A stretch of 64,000 nucleotides of DNA from Channallabes apus (Eukaryota; Chordata; Actinopteri; Siluriformes; Clariidae): NCBI GenBank assembly GCA_030522415.1, contig CM060125.1:5311901-5375900 (forward strand), written 5' to 3'. Positions 45,562-57,206 of the stretch are shown piece after piece. Position 1 is the stretch's first letter, and each line of letters opens with the position of its first letter. The notes under the pieces are model-generated. The model saw nothing but the letters and a program-made list of their open reading frames with translations. It was not told the origin of the DNA and searched no databases. Position numbers and translations under genes: made by a program.

Positions 45562-45755
45562 AATTCATGCACCATCTTATCCTTTATCTTTTTATCTGCT
45601 TATCCTTTGTACAGGGTCGGAGACTCTCAGAAGACTTAGGCCATGAGGCGGGGCACACACACACAAACTACAGACAATTTTCTGTACGCCATGCACACAG
45701 ACCTAAGACAGGAATCGAACCTTCAATTATGGAGGTGCAAGGCCACAATTATTAT
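45562..45755 (-). mobile_element. S1 SINE copy, diverged
   Basis: CTTATCCTTTGTACAGGGTC, CACACACACACAAACTAC, and GGAATCGAACC near the right end match the family in reverse. Confidence 0.7.
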
Positions 45756-45974
45756 TATTGCACTTACTATTAAAATGCTTGTATGGAAACAGCAAATATG
45801 GGTCCAGTCAAAAAATTAAAACCAGAACTAGTTAAATTAATAGAAATATAAAATAGTAAAAGTATTGTGTAAAAGTTTTTTTTTTTTTTTTTACAGCTAA
45901 AACAATTGCTCTTAAAAGGTGAATGTCTGTTTAGTAAATTATGTGAGATTTATATGTAAATCTTTAAAAGGTTT

Positions 45975-46115
45975 GGGCAGCATGATGGTGTTATGGTTAG
46001 CATGGCTACATGCTTAGTGGGTTTACTCTGGAACCCTGTCTAGGCTGTACCATACTAGTGTCTTGAGTACCCCTATACAGGATAAGCGGTATAGAGGATG
46101 AGTGAGAGTGATTGA
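45975..46115 (+). mobile_element. S1 SINE copy, heavily deleted
   Basis: GGTGTTATGGTTAGCATGGC (head), TGCTTAGTGGGTTTACTCTG, AACCCTGTCTAGGCTGTACC and GATAAGCGGTATAGAGGATG are in order with internal deletions. Confidence 0.7.
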
Positions 46116-46491
46116 GTGTAAGCAGTTTGTTGTATTTAGGAACATATTTTCTAGTTCACAAAAAAGGTTGATAAACTTAATTTATTGAAGTCTGTGTTTT
46201 ACACAAAGATAAACTCATGGAAGTCCACATGTCCCAGTTAAATATTCTGTTATAACAGAGCAGAAACTTTAAGATAACATTTTTCCCCAGGTTTTCAGAA
46301 ATTTGTCTGTTAAGTGATATCAATGTTTTTTTTTATTTTTATTTATTATTCATCTACGTTTTGGTGTACTTGTTTGCATGTTCTGCCAAAATTCTATTTC
46401 AGTGCAGATCATTAAAATGCACCAAACACTTGATCGTACCTCCTATCTGGATTGTCATATTATACACATGGTAAACCTGCTTTGGGGATCA

Positions 46492-46835
46492 CTCACCCCT
46501 TCTATACCGCTTTATCCTGTATACAGGGTCGCAGGGACCTGGAGCCTATCCCAGGAGACTTAGGGTATGAGGCAGAGTACACCCAGGGTGCCAATCCATC
46601 GCAGGGCACACACACAGTCACACACTACGGGCGATTTTTTTGGGAATGGCAATTAGCCTAGCCTGCATATCTTTGGACTGTGGGAGGAAACCGGACTACA
46701 CGGAGGAAACCCACCAAGCACGGGGAGAACATGCAAACTGCATGCACACAGAGACAGGAATCGAGTCTGGCCGGGAATCAAACCTGGACCCTGGAGGAGC
46801 AAGGCGACAGTGCTAACCACTACACCACCTGCTGT
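46492..46835 (-). mobile_element. S1 SINE, near full length
   Basis: It runs from CACCCCTTCTATACCGCTTT through CTGGAGCCTATCCCAGGAGA and CACGGGGAGAACATGCAAAC to the reversed tRNA head (GTGCTAACCACTACACCACC). Confidence 0.88.
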
Positions 46836-48190
46836 GGGTATTTGTTCATAAAATTCTGCAAATCATATTGATCAGTTCATGTTAAAATTATGTATTAATA
46901 CAATATAAACAATATGAATGTAATGTGAGCATTGTATAGATTCAGACGATGTTAAGATTATTTATGAGAGATCCAGTGTGTGTCACAAAACCTCAAAGAC
47001 AAACCAAAAACAAGTGAAAAGGGGAAGATGGAGGAAAAGGGAGAGGACCAGAGCTTTCTCATTCTTCGAAGATTTTCTGTAGCTGTTGGAGAATTATTTG
47101 TTCACTGTGTTTTAAGGAGGGGATGAGAAAGAGTAGTAAGAGCTCCCTCTTGTGGAAGGTAACTGTCCTTCTCCAAGTGCCACAGTTCTTAGATGTTTTT
47201 TTAAAATGCAAAAACAAGGCCGAATCCAAATCCAGAACTTCAATGAAAGCAATAATAATGAATATTCCAGATAGTACATGATTTCCTGTATTATTAAAGT
47301 GTAAGATCTGAAATTATGTAATATAATAAGCAGATTAGGGGCAGTGGTTGCTGAAATGGTTAAATCCCCAGCACCACCAAACTGCCACTGTTGAACCCTC
47401 GAGCAAAGCTTTTAACCCTGTTCCAGGGGTCGCTGGATCCTGGCTGACAGATTCTTAACTGGCATATGTGAAAAAGTAATTGAATAAATATTTAACAGAT
47501 AAAAAGCCTGCAATTCTGGTATCTCGATCTTAGTGCTGCTTAGAATATATATAGGCTTGTCAATAATGTAATTTCTTTGTTGCAATTCATTTCACAGCTC
47601 ATTAACAGCCACTGAGAAAATAAACTGAGAGGAAAATAAAATAAACCTAGGCAAATTGAGAGGAAAATAAAATAAACCTAGGCCAACAGATTTTTGTAAA
47701 TATAGATTACTAAATTGCCCAGAAACCAGACTGTATGATTCTTAGTGCACTAATCTGCAAAAACATTGTGACATCATGAGACAAAATAAGAACTATGTTT
47801 TTATCGAATTTTGGGTCCTACTGTAGATGCATATTTGACTGCTCCCAGGAGAAACTTTGGGGAAAGTATTTTTTGGTTAGATATAAATTTGCATAGTGGT
47901 AATATGGTCAACATAAGTTGTCAGGGCCTTAAGGACTGAACTCATCCTATTAGGTTTTTGTAGGCAGAAAATGTAAAAAAATAATTTAAAAAGTCAGGTA
48001 AATACAGGTTCACTTGAAATATATTGATTTTTAAAAAATAAATATATTTTATATACATTTTCAACTTTACTATAACCTTGAACATTCCACATTTGGGAGC
48101 CACTAGGTGTGCACACAAACCCATAGTTGGGGAAATCCTGCATTGCACTAGACATTAGGAAAATAGAGGGGGGGGGGGGGGGGGGTGTTG
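46836..48190. other. Intergenic interval uhrf2-oaz1
   Basis: No gene is supported. It holds an imperfect 31-bp tandem duplication at about 47622-47685 (GAGAGGAAAATAAAATAAAC twice) and a G run at 48169-48186. A 32-codon plus-strand frame near 47029 (MEEKGEDQSF start) is unexplained and probably chance. Confidence 0.5.
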
Positions 48191-48204
48191 AGTGGATAAA
48201 AGCA

Positions 48205-48930
48205 TTTTATTTGATTGCTACAGTATAAAAGACACAGCCACTTATTTTCTTTTAAATCTATTTTATTTCTCACGTAAGCACAACACTAAAGCTGGAAACA
48301 TCAACAGAGGCAAACCATGACAGGGATGGCAATTTTCATCAAATGCAAGTTATATGATTCACGAAAATGCAGAGGCAAAGAGCAGGCATTAAGACCACTT
48401 TGGCGTCATACCAATTTTCACCCAACAGGATCGTCACTCAATTGGCAGAAGCTTCAGCTCTTACATCTTTATGCCCTACAAAGCTTACTTCCTAGTTCGG
48501 CTCGGCTATGAAGCACAGAGCATCAGAACTTACAAAATCATTACACTTTTTCTCTAACTTCCAAAATTTTAACTCACTTTAAACCTTAAAGCCAAACAAA
48601 TCGAAGCATTGAACAGTACCTAAAATAAACAGTGTAAACCAAATGACCTTTGATGTACATTCAAAATAAAGCAAACAGATTTTTATAGCTCTGAGAATTA
48701 CAACATACTAATGATTTTCTCTTAAACAGGATTATAATATAGACCAAAACTTAAAAATCAAAAAATAAAAAGGCTCAAGATGGAGGAATGATAAATGACA
48801 GATAGGAATAATGTCAGCCCGCATTACGTCAATAAATCGGCTCTATTACAAATAACAAAAGCAGGGATGTGAACAATGATGAGAAATGAAATAAAACATG
48901 TGATGGAAATAAGGAATGGGAAGGAGTCGT
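48205..48930 (-). other. oaz1: oaz1 3' UTR with candidate poly(A) signals
   Basis: Minus-strand AATAAA hexamers lie at 48267-48262 and 48211-48206, about 665 and 720 bases past the stop. No transposon interrupts the stretch. The true end is not known. Confidence 0.6.
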
Positions 48931-49061
48931 CTAATCTTCATCGGATGAGTCTCTATCGAAGTTGTAGGCCATGAAGAAAACATCAGGTCGAGGAGGGACA
49001 GGAGAACGGCCCGGACTCACAACCTCAAAGCCCAGGAAACTAAACGTACGCACCAACTTAG
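48931..49061 (-). CDS. oaz1: oaz1 coding exon 5 (terminal)
   Basis: It encodes [20 protein letters not shown] to the acidic end DRDSSDED and TAG at 48933-48931. Acceptor AG is at 49063-49062. Confidence 0.95.
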
Positions 49062-49730
49062 CTACACAAAGAGAGGGGAAGAGGGGGGAGAAAGTTCAGC
49101 AGGAGTTTATTTGAATCATAAAGAACATTACTTGTTTACAATCTGATCTTAAAGAAATGTGCAGAGTGCATGGATTTGAGTAAATAAAATCAGTGAAAAA
49201 TTACAATTGTGTCAAATCTTTGTATTTATAAAACTAATATTTCTTAAAAGAAAGCTGCACAGATGAAGTTAATCATGACACTTTCCACACTTGACATCAA
49301 GCTAGAACATACCACGATCTTCTCGGTTCTTGTAAAAGCAAACATACACGCTGTTGACCTTTAGGTGTTCCTCAGCAAACTCCAGCAGAGATGCAAAGCT
49401 GAGGAAAGCAAAAGAAATAATGTTTAATTACTACTATTATTTGTACCATCATTCAATGTACCAACTTTTAGCCATTCAATGCCCGCCAAGCCTCTATGTG
49501 ACCCCTGACCTTTCCTTGCTGCCCTCTGGAAATGGCTCGCTAGGAATCTCTATGTAAAGGGCTTCGCCACGAACAACTGCATCCCAGCTAATCTCATGAG
49601 AGACAGTGGGACGGCTGAGGAAGTGCAGAGTCGCCGGTCGGCCACCTCCTGCAGGACGTTCGATCACGCTTAACTTCCTGTCCTGAAGATTTAAATAAAA
49701 ATTAAATTAAACAAATTAAAAAAAATAAAT

Positions 49731-49766
<36 letters not shown>

Positions 49767-52700
49767 ACTGCATGTTAAAAATGTGCAAAACATAGTACAC
49801 TGAAACCCAAGTTCAAATGAATCACTGTTTTGCACATAGTAGCCAGCCAGGTTATTATATTAGCACATCACAAATTTAGATATTCACATTATAGAGTTGT
49901 ACACAGTTCCATTTCTCCATTAACTCAACTACTTCAATTCAAAGTTAACTCCCCAGAATAGGTAGGTTTTAGCAGGAACAATAAATGGATGAACAAAACA
50001 GTTAAATAGGAAAAAGAGGTGCATAAAATGTAATACATGTACTATCATGGTGTTTAATGCAACTGAACTGAACAAGTGTCCATGTGAAGCAATTAAATTA
50101 TTCATTGCATTTCATCTCACCGTGTAGAGTGGCCGAGCTGAGGGAGAGTGATCCCGTGTGCCATTCCCTCGCCCACCTGGGATCTTCAGGGGTGGGAGAG
50201 GGGCATCAGGAACACCACAGAGGCCCAGGACCAGGAGTACTACTACAACTAAGAGACAGACTACACAAAGACAGACGCGAAGGCTATTAGACTTCATTCA
50301 GCAAACTTCCATGTCCAACCATAAAACTGTACTAAAGGAGATTAACATGATCTAATGATTTCGGATCTCTGATATAAAAAGCCAACTCCGTTTGAAAACA
50401 TCCGTCTCCGTGATAATTATTCATGCTCACTCTAGATTGAACAGAAATAATTCATCTTCAAAGCTGACTGAAACCCAGACATTTACAAATTAAAAGACGA
50501 CCAATGAGAACAGCTTTAAGGTAACAGAAGTGAGGTCATTAAACTAGGATGAACGTCCTGATACATGCTTAGTGAGGCACTGAACTGAGGCATCGCACTA
50601 TAACGACATTAATGAAATTTTAACGGCGTATTTATGATTCAATCACATTTAACTGCCCCAGAGACAAAGTGCATCCCTTGGTTTATGTAAGCACATTTTA
50701 CTGGCTACCAGCTGCTATGGCAAAAAACTGGACAAGAACCAGGTTTATTCCCCGCCACCCCTCACCACAGAAAATGTGAACTGTGATGTACTTGGCAACA
50801 TTAATAGTGGCAGTAGTATTAAAATGACATTAGCAGGACTGGATACTAAAGCAACAGATTTTAGATTGAAAACGATGGGGAGTCTTGTCGGATTATGGAG
50901 AATTATAATGCATTATATCGTATTTTGTAGGGATGAAAATAGAGTCACGCTCATTGTTCACGTGTCTTGTGCAAAAAAAAAAAAAAAAACTTTAAATTTA
51001 TTTATTTAGATATGCTTGCAGTTGAGATGGATTATAGAGCAACAGCAATTTTACTCCTTCAGGTGGCGTCGTCCCGACTATTCACACATGGAGAAGCAGC
51101 ACAGAATTATGTGCAGTGGGAGCATAAGCTTGCAAGCAAGTATATTTGATAAGGTTGTGTAGGATTGTAATGAAACGGGGGAGGAAATTTTTTTTGTAAC
51201 AATGAACAGGGATATCTATAAAATCACGATTTTTCCTAATTCTAAATCAGCGTCTGGTTATCATGTGATATGGTATCAGGTGGTCCCTGATGATTCCCAT
51301 TCTTAGTAATTATTATGACATCTCAGGAGCTGTCACACAACTGGCTCCTAACTAATTTAGAGAGCCACGAATGACTCTTCTGGAACTGAAGACCACATAA
51401 AACAGAACTTCAAACAAAAAAATTTTGCCTGGGAAGTGCATGCAGCTAAATATGTTGCACTTGTGCAAAACTAGAAAAAATAAAAAGATAGCAAAAAAAA
51501 AAAAAGGAATAGATAAATAGACCATTACTGCTCAAGTGTTTTGGTAAATAATTTGTATAAATAAAATGCATTGCACTCAGGTTTTTTTTTTTTTGTTTCC
51601 TAGTGCAAAGGCAGGAAAAATGCCTTGCAATCAAGTTATTTTTTTTAAATTTCCTTTGTATTTTGGCAGCTTCGCACCCTTGTCGCTCAGAACAGCAGCT
51701 CACACCTCATCCTCCTAAACAACCGCACAGACTCAATACTGTACATTACAACGTGTTATTTAGCATCACACCATACTGGTCCAACACTCTACTGTATTAT
51801 AATATGTGGAGATGATTCGTTCAGACTTGACAAATGTATGGACGTTTACACGTTAGTGCAGGAACAAAGTTTATAATGTAATTAGATTTATACAAATGTT
51901 TTTCACATTGGATTTAAGCATACATGTTAAATCTTTTACATCAAAGTAAATTATGAAACGACGATTCAATGCTAACTCGCAATACATCCTGATCATTAAT
52001 TGTTGAGTTTTTCCTTGTGTGTAGGTTTAGAGATCTAAATAACCAAACTTGGGACGCGAAACATAAACACACAAACGACGTCGCAGAGCCGTCAGTCAGG
52101 TGACGTCACAATGAGGAACATGTGACGCAACTGGCAAGCAACGAGGCCTAGACGGCTAAGCTAATCATGCTAGTTTACTTTCCCAGCGAGAACAAATAAA
52201 ATATAAAGCAACCAACATTAACTCAGTGGCTTAGTAATGTGTTAAACGTGTTGCGAGTTGGTTAATGGTTAAAGGGAAAAAGGAAGAAAATGCAGCTAGT
52301 CAGCTAGCCTCCGAGTCTACCGTATAAATATACTGCGATCTTAACGGCAGTGTGCTAATCCGTGTAGCTACTTCGTCATTTTCCTATGATTGAAATAGCT
52401 GTTGATATTTGGTGTCACATTTCGTGCTTGTTAAATACGGAGTAACCGAAATGTAACACATTTTATTTATATTTTCACGTCACTAAAACATGACAACGAT
52501 GTTATTTAAACTGCGTTACCCTAGCTTCACAGTTAGCACTTTTTAGACTCAACAGTTGAAATTGCGAAGTATTAAAATATATCTGAATTAAATACAATCC
52601 TAAGAGAAGCTTAAAACTTCCACAGGAAATACTTTTGTTCATGAAAGTGTGTCAGCGTTAATAATCCAGCCTAGTCACCCTTCCCCCACCACCACTTCCT

Positions 52701-52842
52701 CCTTCTTTACTTACTTGCTAATCATGTCAGAAAGAGGGTTACGATTTAAAGAATCCATTTGGCTTTGACACTGAGGTTTTCCTTCTTTTTCACGGGCGAA
52801 ACAATGACTGTTGAGGATCCGCTGGAGGTTGGATTTGACCAT
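48931..52842 (-). CDS. oaz1: Ornithine decarboxylase antizyme 1 (programmed +1 frameshift)
   Basis: Antizyme binds ornithine decarboxylase monomers, sends them to the 26S proteasome without ubiquitin, and lowers polyamine uptake. Five coding exons on the minus strand are 52715-52842, 50121-50260, 49510-49682, 49313-49398 and 48931-49061. All junctions are GT-AG and phases agree. ORF1 starts [20 protein letters not shown], as in vertebrate OAZ1, and ends [10 protein letters not shown] at TGA after 60 codons. After a +1 shift ORF2 continues [15 protein letters not shown], giving about 218 residues, close to the family's ~228. Diagnostic motifs follow: [39 protein letters not shown] and [16 protein letters not shown] conventional gene finder would break it at the TGA. 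The OAZ1-type C-terminus separates it from OAZ2. The fish a/b copy cannot be assigned. Confidence 0.96.
49062..49312 (-). other. oaz1: oaz1 intron 4
   Basis: A short intron between exons 4 and 5 with nothing notable. Confidence 0.8.
49313..49398 (-). CDS. oaz1: oaz1 coding exon 4
   Basis: It encodes [20 protein letters not shown] then CFYKNREDR, plus G of an Ala codon, part of the ODC-binding fold. Acceptor AG is at 49400-49399 and donor GTATGT at 49312-49307. Confidence 0.95.
49510..49682 (-). CDS. oaz1: oaz1 coding exon 3
   Basis: It encodes [10 protein letters not shown] through [18 protein letters not shown] plus AG of a Ser codon (57 codons + 2 bases). Acceptor AG is at 49684-49683 and donor GT at 49509-49508. 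Confidence 0.94.
49683..50120 (-). repeat. oaz1: oaz1 intron 2 with long A run
   Basis: It carries a plus-strand A run of about 30 at 49734-49765 (a T run in the transcript) and nothing else recognisable. Confidence 0.8.
50121..50260 (-). CDS. oaz1: oaz1 coding exon 2, contains frameshift site
   Basis: It completes codon 43 (AA|T), reads 17 codons in frame 0 to TCC at 50211-50209, skips one base, then reads 29 codons in +1 ([10 protein letters not shown]...SARPLYT). Acceptor AG is at 50262-50261 and donor GT at 50120-50119. Confidence 0.95.
50150..50202 (-). promoter_or_regulatory. oaz1: 3' frameshift-stimulating RNA pseudoknot
   Basis: Three bases after the TGA, CCCTCTCCCACC (50202-50191) can pair with GGTGGGCGAGGG (50177-50166) with one U-C mismatch, forming stem 1. 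Loop bases GATCCC (50184-50179) can pair with GGGATC (50155-50150), forming stem 2. This agrees with the pseudoknot known downstream of vertebrate antizyme shift sites. Confidence 0.85.
50206..50214 (-). promoter_or_regulatory. oaz1: Programmed +1 frameshift site (TGT TCC TGA)
   Basis: ORF1 stops at TGA (50208-50206) directly after TCC, and the conserved antizyme protein resumes one base later as GAT GCC CC. This UCC-UGA site is the standard vertebrate antizyme shift site, where polyamines raise frameshifting efficiency. Confidence 0.95.
50261..52714 (-). other. oaz1: oaz1 intron 1
   Basis: Mostly unrecognised. The stretch ending at about 51305 (TATCAGGTGGTCCCTGATGA, TTCCCATTCTTAG) resembles the hAT-like ends at 18.6 and 43.4 kb, with a possible left end near 50930. 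A and T runs lie near 50974-50989, 51493-51505 and 51582-51593. Confidence 0.5.
52715..52842 (-). CDS. oaz1: oaz1 coding exon 1
   Basis: It encodes residues 1-42 plus two bases ([10 protein letters not shown] to SDMIS). The ATG is at 52842-52840 and the donor GTAAGT at 52714-52709. Further in-frame Met codons at 29 and 40 could serve as alternative starts, as an internal start does in mammals. Confidence 0.95.
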
Positions 52843-53060
52843 CCGGCCTCGGAAGAGTTCACGGCGGCCTGACTGTCTCTCTCAGCTCAGGGACTGAAGA
52901 AAACTCTCGTTTTTTTTCGATGTCGCTCTTTAAAAAACAAGGGACGTGTTCCAAAACGACGAAATGTTTACTGCGCACGCGCGAACTCACCCGCAGTCTA
53001 CTGTTGCGCGTGTGTCCTTCGTAGCGCGCTGACTTAGGGCGCAGGGTGGCGTTTGGGACA
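52843..53060 (-). promoter_or_regulatory. oaz1: oaz1 5' UTR and CpG-rich promoter
   Basis: The upstream region is CpG-rich (ACTGCGCACGCGCGAACTC near 52970; TAGCGCGCTGACTTAGGGCG near 53022). It has a TTTAAA-type AT element near 52930. Start sites cannot be placed. Confidence 0.55.
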
Positions 53061-53990
53061 CACTTGTTTCCTCCTAAAAGACGCAGGAGCAGTGGAAAAT
53101 TACTGAGAGCTGCAGATAAAAACAGAGGAAGCAGAGCTGACTAAATTGTTCATACATCACCAGTTGCAGGGAAGACTAAAGTGTTAAATACTTAAAAAAA
53201 AAAAACAAAGTCATGGCTGTTCTGAAGTACATACATACACAAAAAAACTGATATTACTTTAGGATTTTTGTGCAGAACTTAAATTTAAATACATGTAATT
53301 ATTTTCTCAGCAATTAAGAAAACAACTCAGTAATTTTTAAAACACAAAAGCTGTAAAATGTATTGCTTTATTTTCTGCTTAGTGTGGCTTTCCTAATATG
53401 CATCAAATTTAGCTTTTTTATAACTAATGACATTTAGCATAACTTTCAACAATAATAATAAAATAGATCCCTCGTATATTTATTTTATTTGCATCTTTTG
53501 TTTTATTTTTGTTCTATTGTACATATGTATTTCCTTGTAGCCTTTTGTAGTTCTACTTTCACTTCATGCTTTAGTTTCCATTCACTGTTCAACATTTTAC
53601 ACTTAAATGTCTGAAAACTGCTTTATATCTTGCAGTTGTATATTTTTTCATCTAAAAATGAGGTACCACACGATCCAATTGCCTATAATGTAGTAGAATC
53701 TCAAACGTATATATTTTGTCATTTTTGTTTGTACTTTTCATCTTTGAATGGAAATATACTAGAAAACTGGAAAAACTTTGGTATCCTTGACCTTACTGAT
53801 CCCTACTGTATCTACAGTTCTGTGCGACATCGTGTTTTAGGGCAGAAATGTGTCTCATAATTTTAAATGGATCATTCTGATCTTTTTCATCTCAAAATTG
53901 AGATGCATATAATGTCCTGATCTTTATAATTTTTTTTCTGCTCCGTACCCCCAATGTAAAACTGGTCACCCAAAATGCAAGTACAACGTA
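53061..53990. other. AT-rich intergenic interval
   Basis: No gene, terminal repeats or conserved domain were recognised. Confidence 0.5.
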
Positions 53991-55695
53991 CAGTGTATTC
54001 AGACCCCCTTCACTTTTTCAAGTACCCCATATTGACAAAGTGGAAACAGAATTTTATGTCTGAAATTATAAATAATAAGAAAAAAAGTGAAATATCACAT
54101 GTATTTTAAACATTCAGAACCTCTACTCAGTAATTTGTTAAAGCACATTTGGCAGCAATTACAGCTTAGAGTCTTCTTAGGCATGATGCAACAAGTTTTA
54201 CACAGTTGGATTGAGGAGTTTTCTGTCATTTTTCTTTGCAAATCATCTCAAGAACATTCACGTCCAATAGGGTTCAAGTCAGTGCTCTGGCTATGCCGCT
54301 CTAGGACACTCACAAAGTCGCACATGTGTTGTCATGGCTGTGTGGTTAGGATCATGTCATGTTGGAAGACAGTCTGAGGTCCTGAGCAATGTGGAACATG
54401 TTTTCATTGAGGATATTTATGTTCTTTGCTTCATTCAGCTTTCCCTTAACCCTGACAAGTCTTACCGTTCTTGCTGGTAAAAAAAAATAGCACAGCATGA
54501 TGCTGCCATCATGCTGCACTGTTAGGATGTTGGTGGGCAAATGATAAGCAGTGCCTGGTTTCCTTTCAGACATAACATTTAGAATTAAGGCCGAACAGAT
54601 CATTCTTGGTTTCATTAGACCAGAGAATTTTGTTCCTCTCTGTCTGAGAGTCCTTCAGGTGCTTTTTTTTGCAAACACCAAGCAGGCTTTAGGATTCCAT
54701 CTAGGCACTCTGCCACAAAACCCAGATCGGTGGAAGGCTGCAGTGATGGTTGTCCTTATGGAACCTTTTCCCCATCTACACACAAGATCTCTGATGCTCA
54801 ATCAGAGTGACCATCAGGTTCTTGGTCAGCTCTCTGACTCCGCTCTTGGGAACCTTCAGTTCATCAGAATTAAATTTTGTAGCGTTCCCCAAATCTGTGC
54901 CTTGCAATAATCCTGTCTTTAAGTTCTGTAGGCAGTTTTGTTGACCCCATGTATTTTGCGCTGATGCGTTGTCAGCTTTGAGGCCTTCTATAGAGAGGTG
55001 TGTGCCTTTCCAAATCATCAATTTAATGTATATCAAGATATAGAAACATCTCAGCAACAATCAGTAGAAATGGGAGGCACGTGAGCAGAATTTCAAATGG
55101 TGTTGCAAATGGTCTGAATACTTACAATAAATACATTCATTCATTCATTTTCTATACCGCTTAATCCTGTGTTCAGGGTCACGGGGGACCTGGAGCCTAT
55201 CCCAGGAGACTTCGGGCACTAGGCGGGGTACACCCTGGACAGGGTGCCAATCCATCGCAGGGCACACACACATACACACACTCACACACCCAATCACACA
55301 CTACGGGCAATTTAGGAACGCCAATTAGCCTAACCTGCATATCTTTGGACTGTGAGAGGAAACCGGAGTACCCGGAGGAAACCCACCAAGCACGGCGAGA
55401 ACATGCAAACTCCATGCACACAGAGACGGGAATCGAGCCTGGCCGGGGAATCGAACCCAGACCCTGGAGGTGCAAGGCGACAGTGCTAACCACTACACCA
55501 CCGCGCCGCCACAATAAGTACATGTGATATTTACATTTTTTCTTCTTAATAAATGTACAAACATTTCTAAAATTCAGTTTTCACTATGTCATTATGGGGT
55601 ACTGAGTAGATAAAAAAAAAAAGTTATTTAGGCCAACTTAGTATCAGGCTGCAACATAACAAAATGGTAAACATGAAGGTGGTCTGAATGCACTG
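53991..55695 (-). mobile_element. Tc1-like element with both termini, SINE-interrupted
   Basis: The termini CAGTGTATTCAGACC (53991) and GGTCTGAATGCACTG (ending 55695) are inverted and flanked by TA (53989-53990, 55696-55697). The interior is a minus-strand Tc1 transposase too broken to read through; short pieces resemble the N-terminal region (54770-54840 in reverse). An S1 SINE sits at 55137-55510. Confidence 0.85.
55137..55510 (-). mobile_element. S1 SINE inserted in the Tc1 element
   Basis: It is a full-length 374-bp copy in reverse, ending in GTGCTAACCACTACACCACC. The 13-bp duplication ACAATAAATACAT / ACAATAAGTACAT (one mismatch) is at 55124-55136 and 55511-55523. Confidence 0.92.
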
Positions 55696-55697
55696 TA

Positions 55698-56597
55698 GAT
55701 AATTTGAGCCAAATTCCGCAACCCTTGTCCTGTGCATGAAAATGTGTTCCAAAGTTCAACTGAAACTCATGACGCTTTTGCAGTCTTGCTGAGCTAAATC
55801 AAGTAAGTATCTTTCAAAGTTAAGGTGTATTTAGTACAAATTTCACACTAGCCATACAGCTAGTTCTGGGCAAAGAACAGTTACATTTGTGGGACTGCAG
55901 AAGCTTCATATGAGTCGGTTGCCCACTATATGGGTGTTTTAAGGTAAGGCTTTTTAGAGACACCTTAAGTTTCCTCAGTGAGTATTACTGAGAGTAAAAA
56001 TAAACATATTCAAAAATAAAAACCTCCAATACAAGCTAATGATATAAATCACAGACACACAGCACGTTTTGTTTTTGGGGTGAAGGAGTAAAAGTTTCAT
56101 AAACTGCATGTTTTTAACCTGGATTCAAGTTACACACTTTGCTTTTGTTGATCTTTTTTTCTCGCGATGAAATGCCAGGTGAAAGTGCACAGCCATGAGC
56201 AGCGTGACATCTTTACATGCCTTTTATTGGCTGAATATGGCCTAAGGGTAATTCCTCACCAGCTTTACCAAGAACTGCCATTATATCGCAGTGCTATCTG
56301 TGATCATATAGTCATTCACTGACAGCAGTGAAGTGAACAAATCAGCAGGTTAGATAATATACCAGATTACAGTGTGCACTTATGAAGTCACACCACAAGT
56401 TATAATGTGGTGTGATGAAGTGGACTTACTCTTGCTTTCCAAACCAACGTTACTTTACTCCTAATAGCACATTCTTAAATGGTTTATTTCTAATTAATCT
56501 GTTGCTATGTACACACTATGTCTATTTCTATGCTAGATATTTGAGTTTGTAGAAAAAAAACTACAAACTCATATATTTGTTGTATATGTTGTTGTTG
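55698..56597. other. Intergenic interval without recognised features
   Basis: Nothing recognised on either strand. Confidence 0.5.
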
Positions 56598-56725
56598 TGC
56601 CTTGCGATGGATTGGCACCCTGTCCAGGGTGTACCCCGCCTTGTGCCCTAAGTTTCCTGGGATAGGCTCCAGGCCCCCGCGACCCTGTATATAAGGATAA
56701 AGCGGTACAGAAAATGAATGAATGT
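56598..56725 (+). mobile_element. S1 SINE 3' half
   Basis: GCCTTGCGATGGATTGGCAC, CTGGGATAGGCTCCAGGCCC and the ATGAATGAATG tail identify it. Confidence 0.88.
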
Positions 56726-56727
56726 TG

Positions 56728-56885
56728 TTGTTGTTGATCTTTCAGCTGCAAGGGGTCGCCACTGCAGAATATCTAGTTTGCACAACAACTTGGCACAGGT
56801 TTTACGCCGGGTGCCCTTCCTGACGCAACCCTCCCAATTTATCCGGGCTTGGGACCGGCACTGCATCCAGTGGCTGGGGGGTTGT
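56728..56885 (-). mobile_element. S4 SINE body, 5'-truncated, beside (TA)n
   Basis: GCAAGGGGTCGCCACTGCAG, GGGTGCCCTTCCTGACGCAA and GACCGGCACTGCATCCAGTG match the 38.2-kb copy in reverse. A perfect (TA)n of about 28 units follows at 56890-56945. Confidence 0.82.
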
Positions 56886-56947
<62 letters not shown>

Positions 56948-57193
56948 AGTATTTGTTGTACATCACTGGTTTCCTGATAAGTGCAGAAGCATCTGATACG
57001 ACTACAGACAATTTATGTAATTATTCAAAAAAACAAAAATGTAGTCGTGTGACTACTTTTTAACAGGCATACACAATATTCTCATTTTAAATCTAAAAAT
57101 AAGAGTGTTGACATGTACAAATACCAGAATGTGCTTGTGAATCCACAATTCACAGCCCTGACCCCCAGGTGCACTGCAACCATGTGGCAGTAT

Positions 57194-57206
57194 CGCCCCC
57201 TGCTGG
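57194..57206 (-). promoter_or_regulatory. CTCF-type motif
   Basis: CGCCCCCTGCTGG on the plus strand is, reversed, CCAGCAGGGGGCG, which fits the vertebrate CTCF core closely. It lies in the spacer between oaz1 and the peak3-like gene. Binding is inferred from motif only. The rest of 56946-58094 shows nothing recognisable. Confidence 0.5.

Noticed and set aside
47029..47127. Short frame starting MEEKGEDQSF as a possible first exon
   Set aside because: It is only 32 codons with a stop, no donor was found and no family was recognised.
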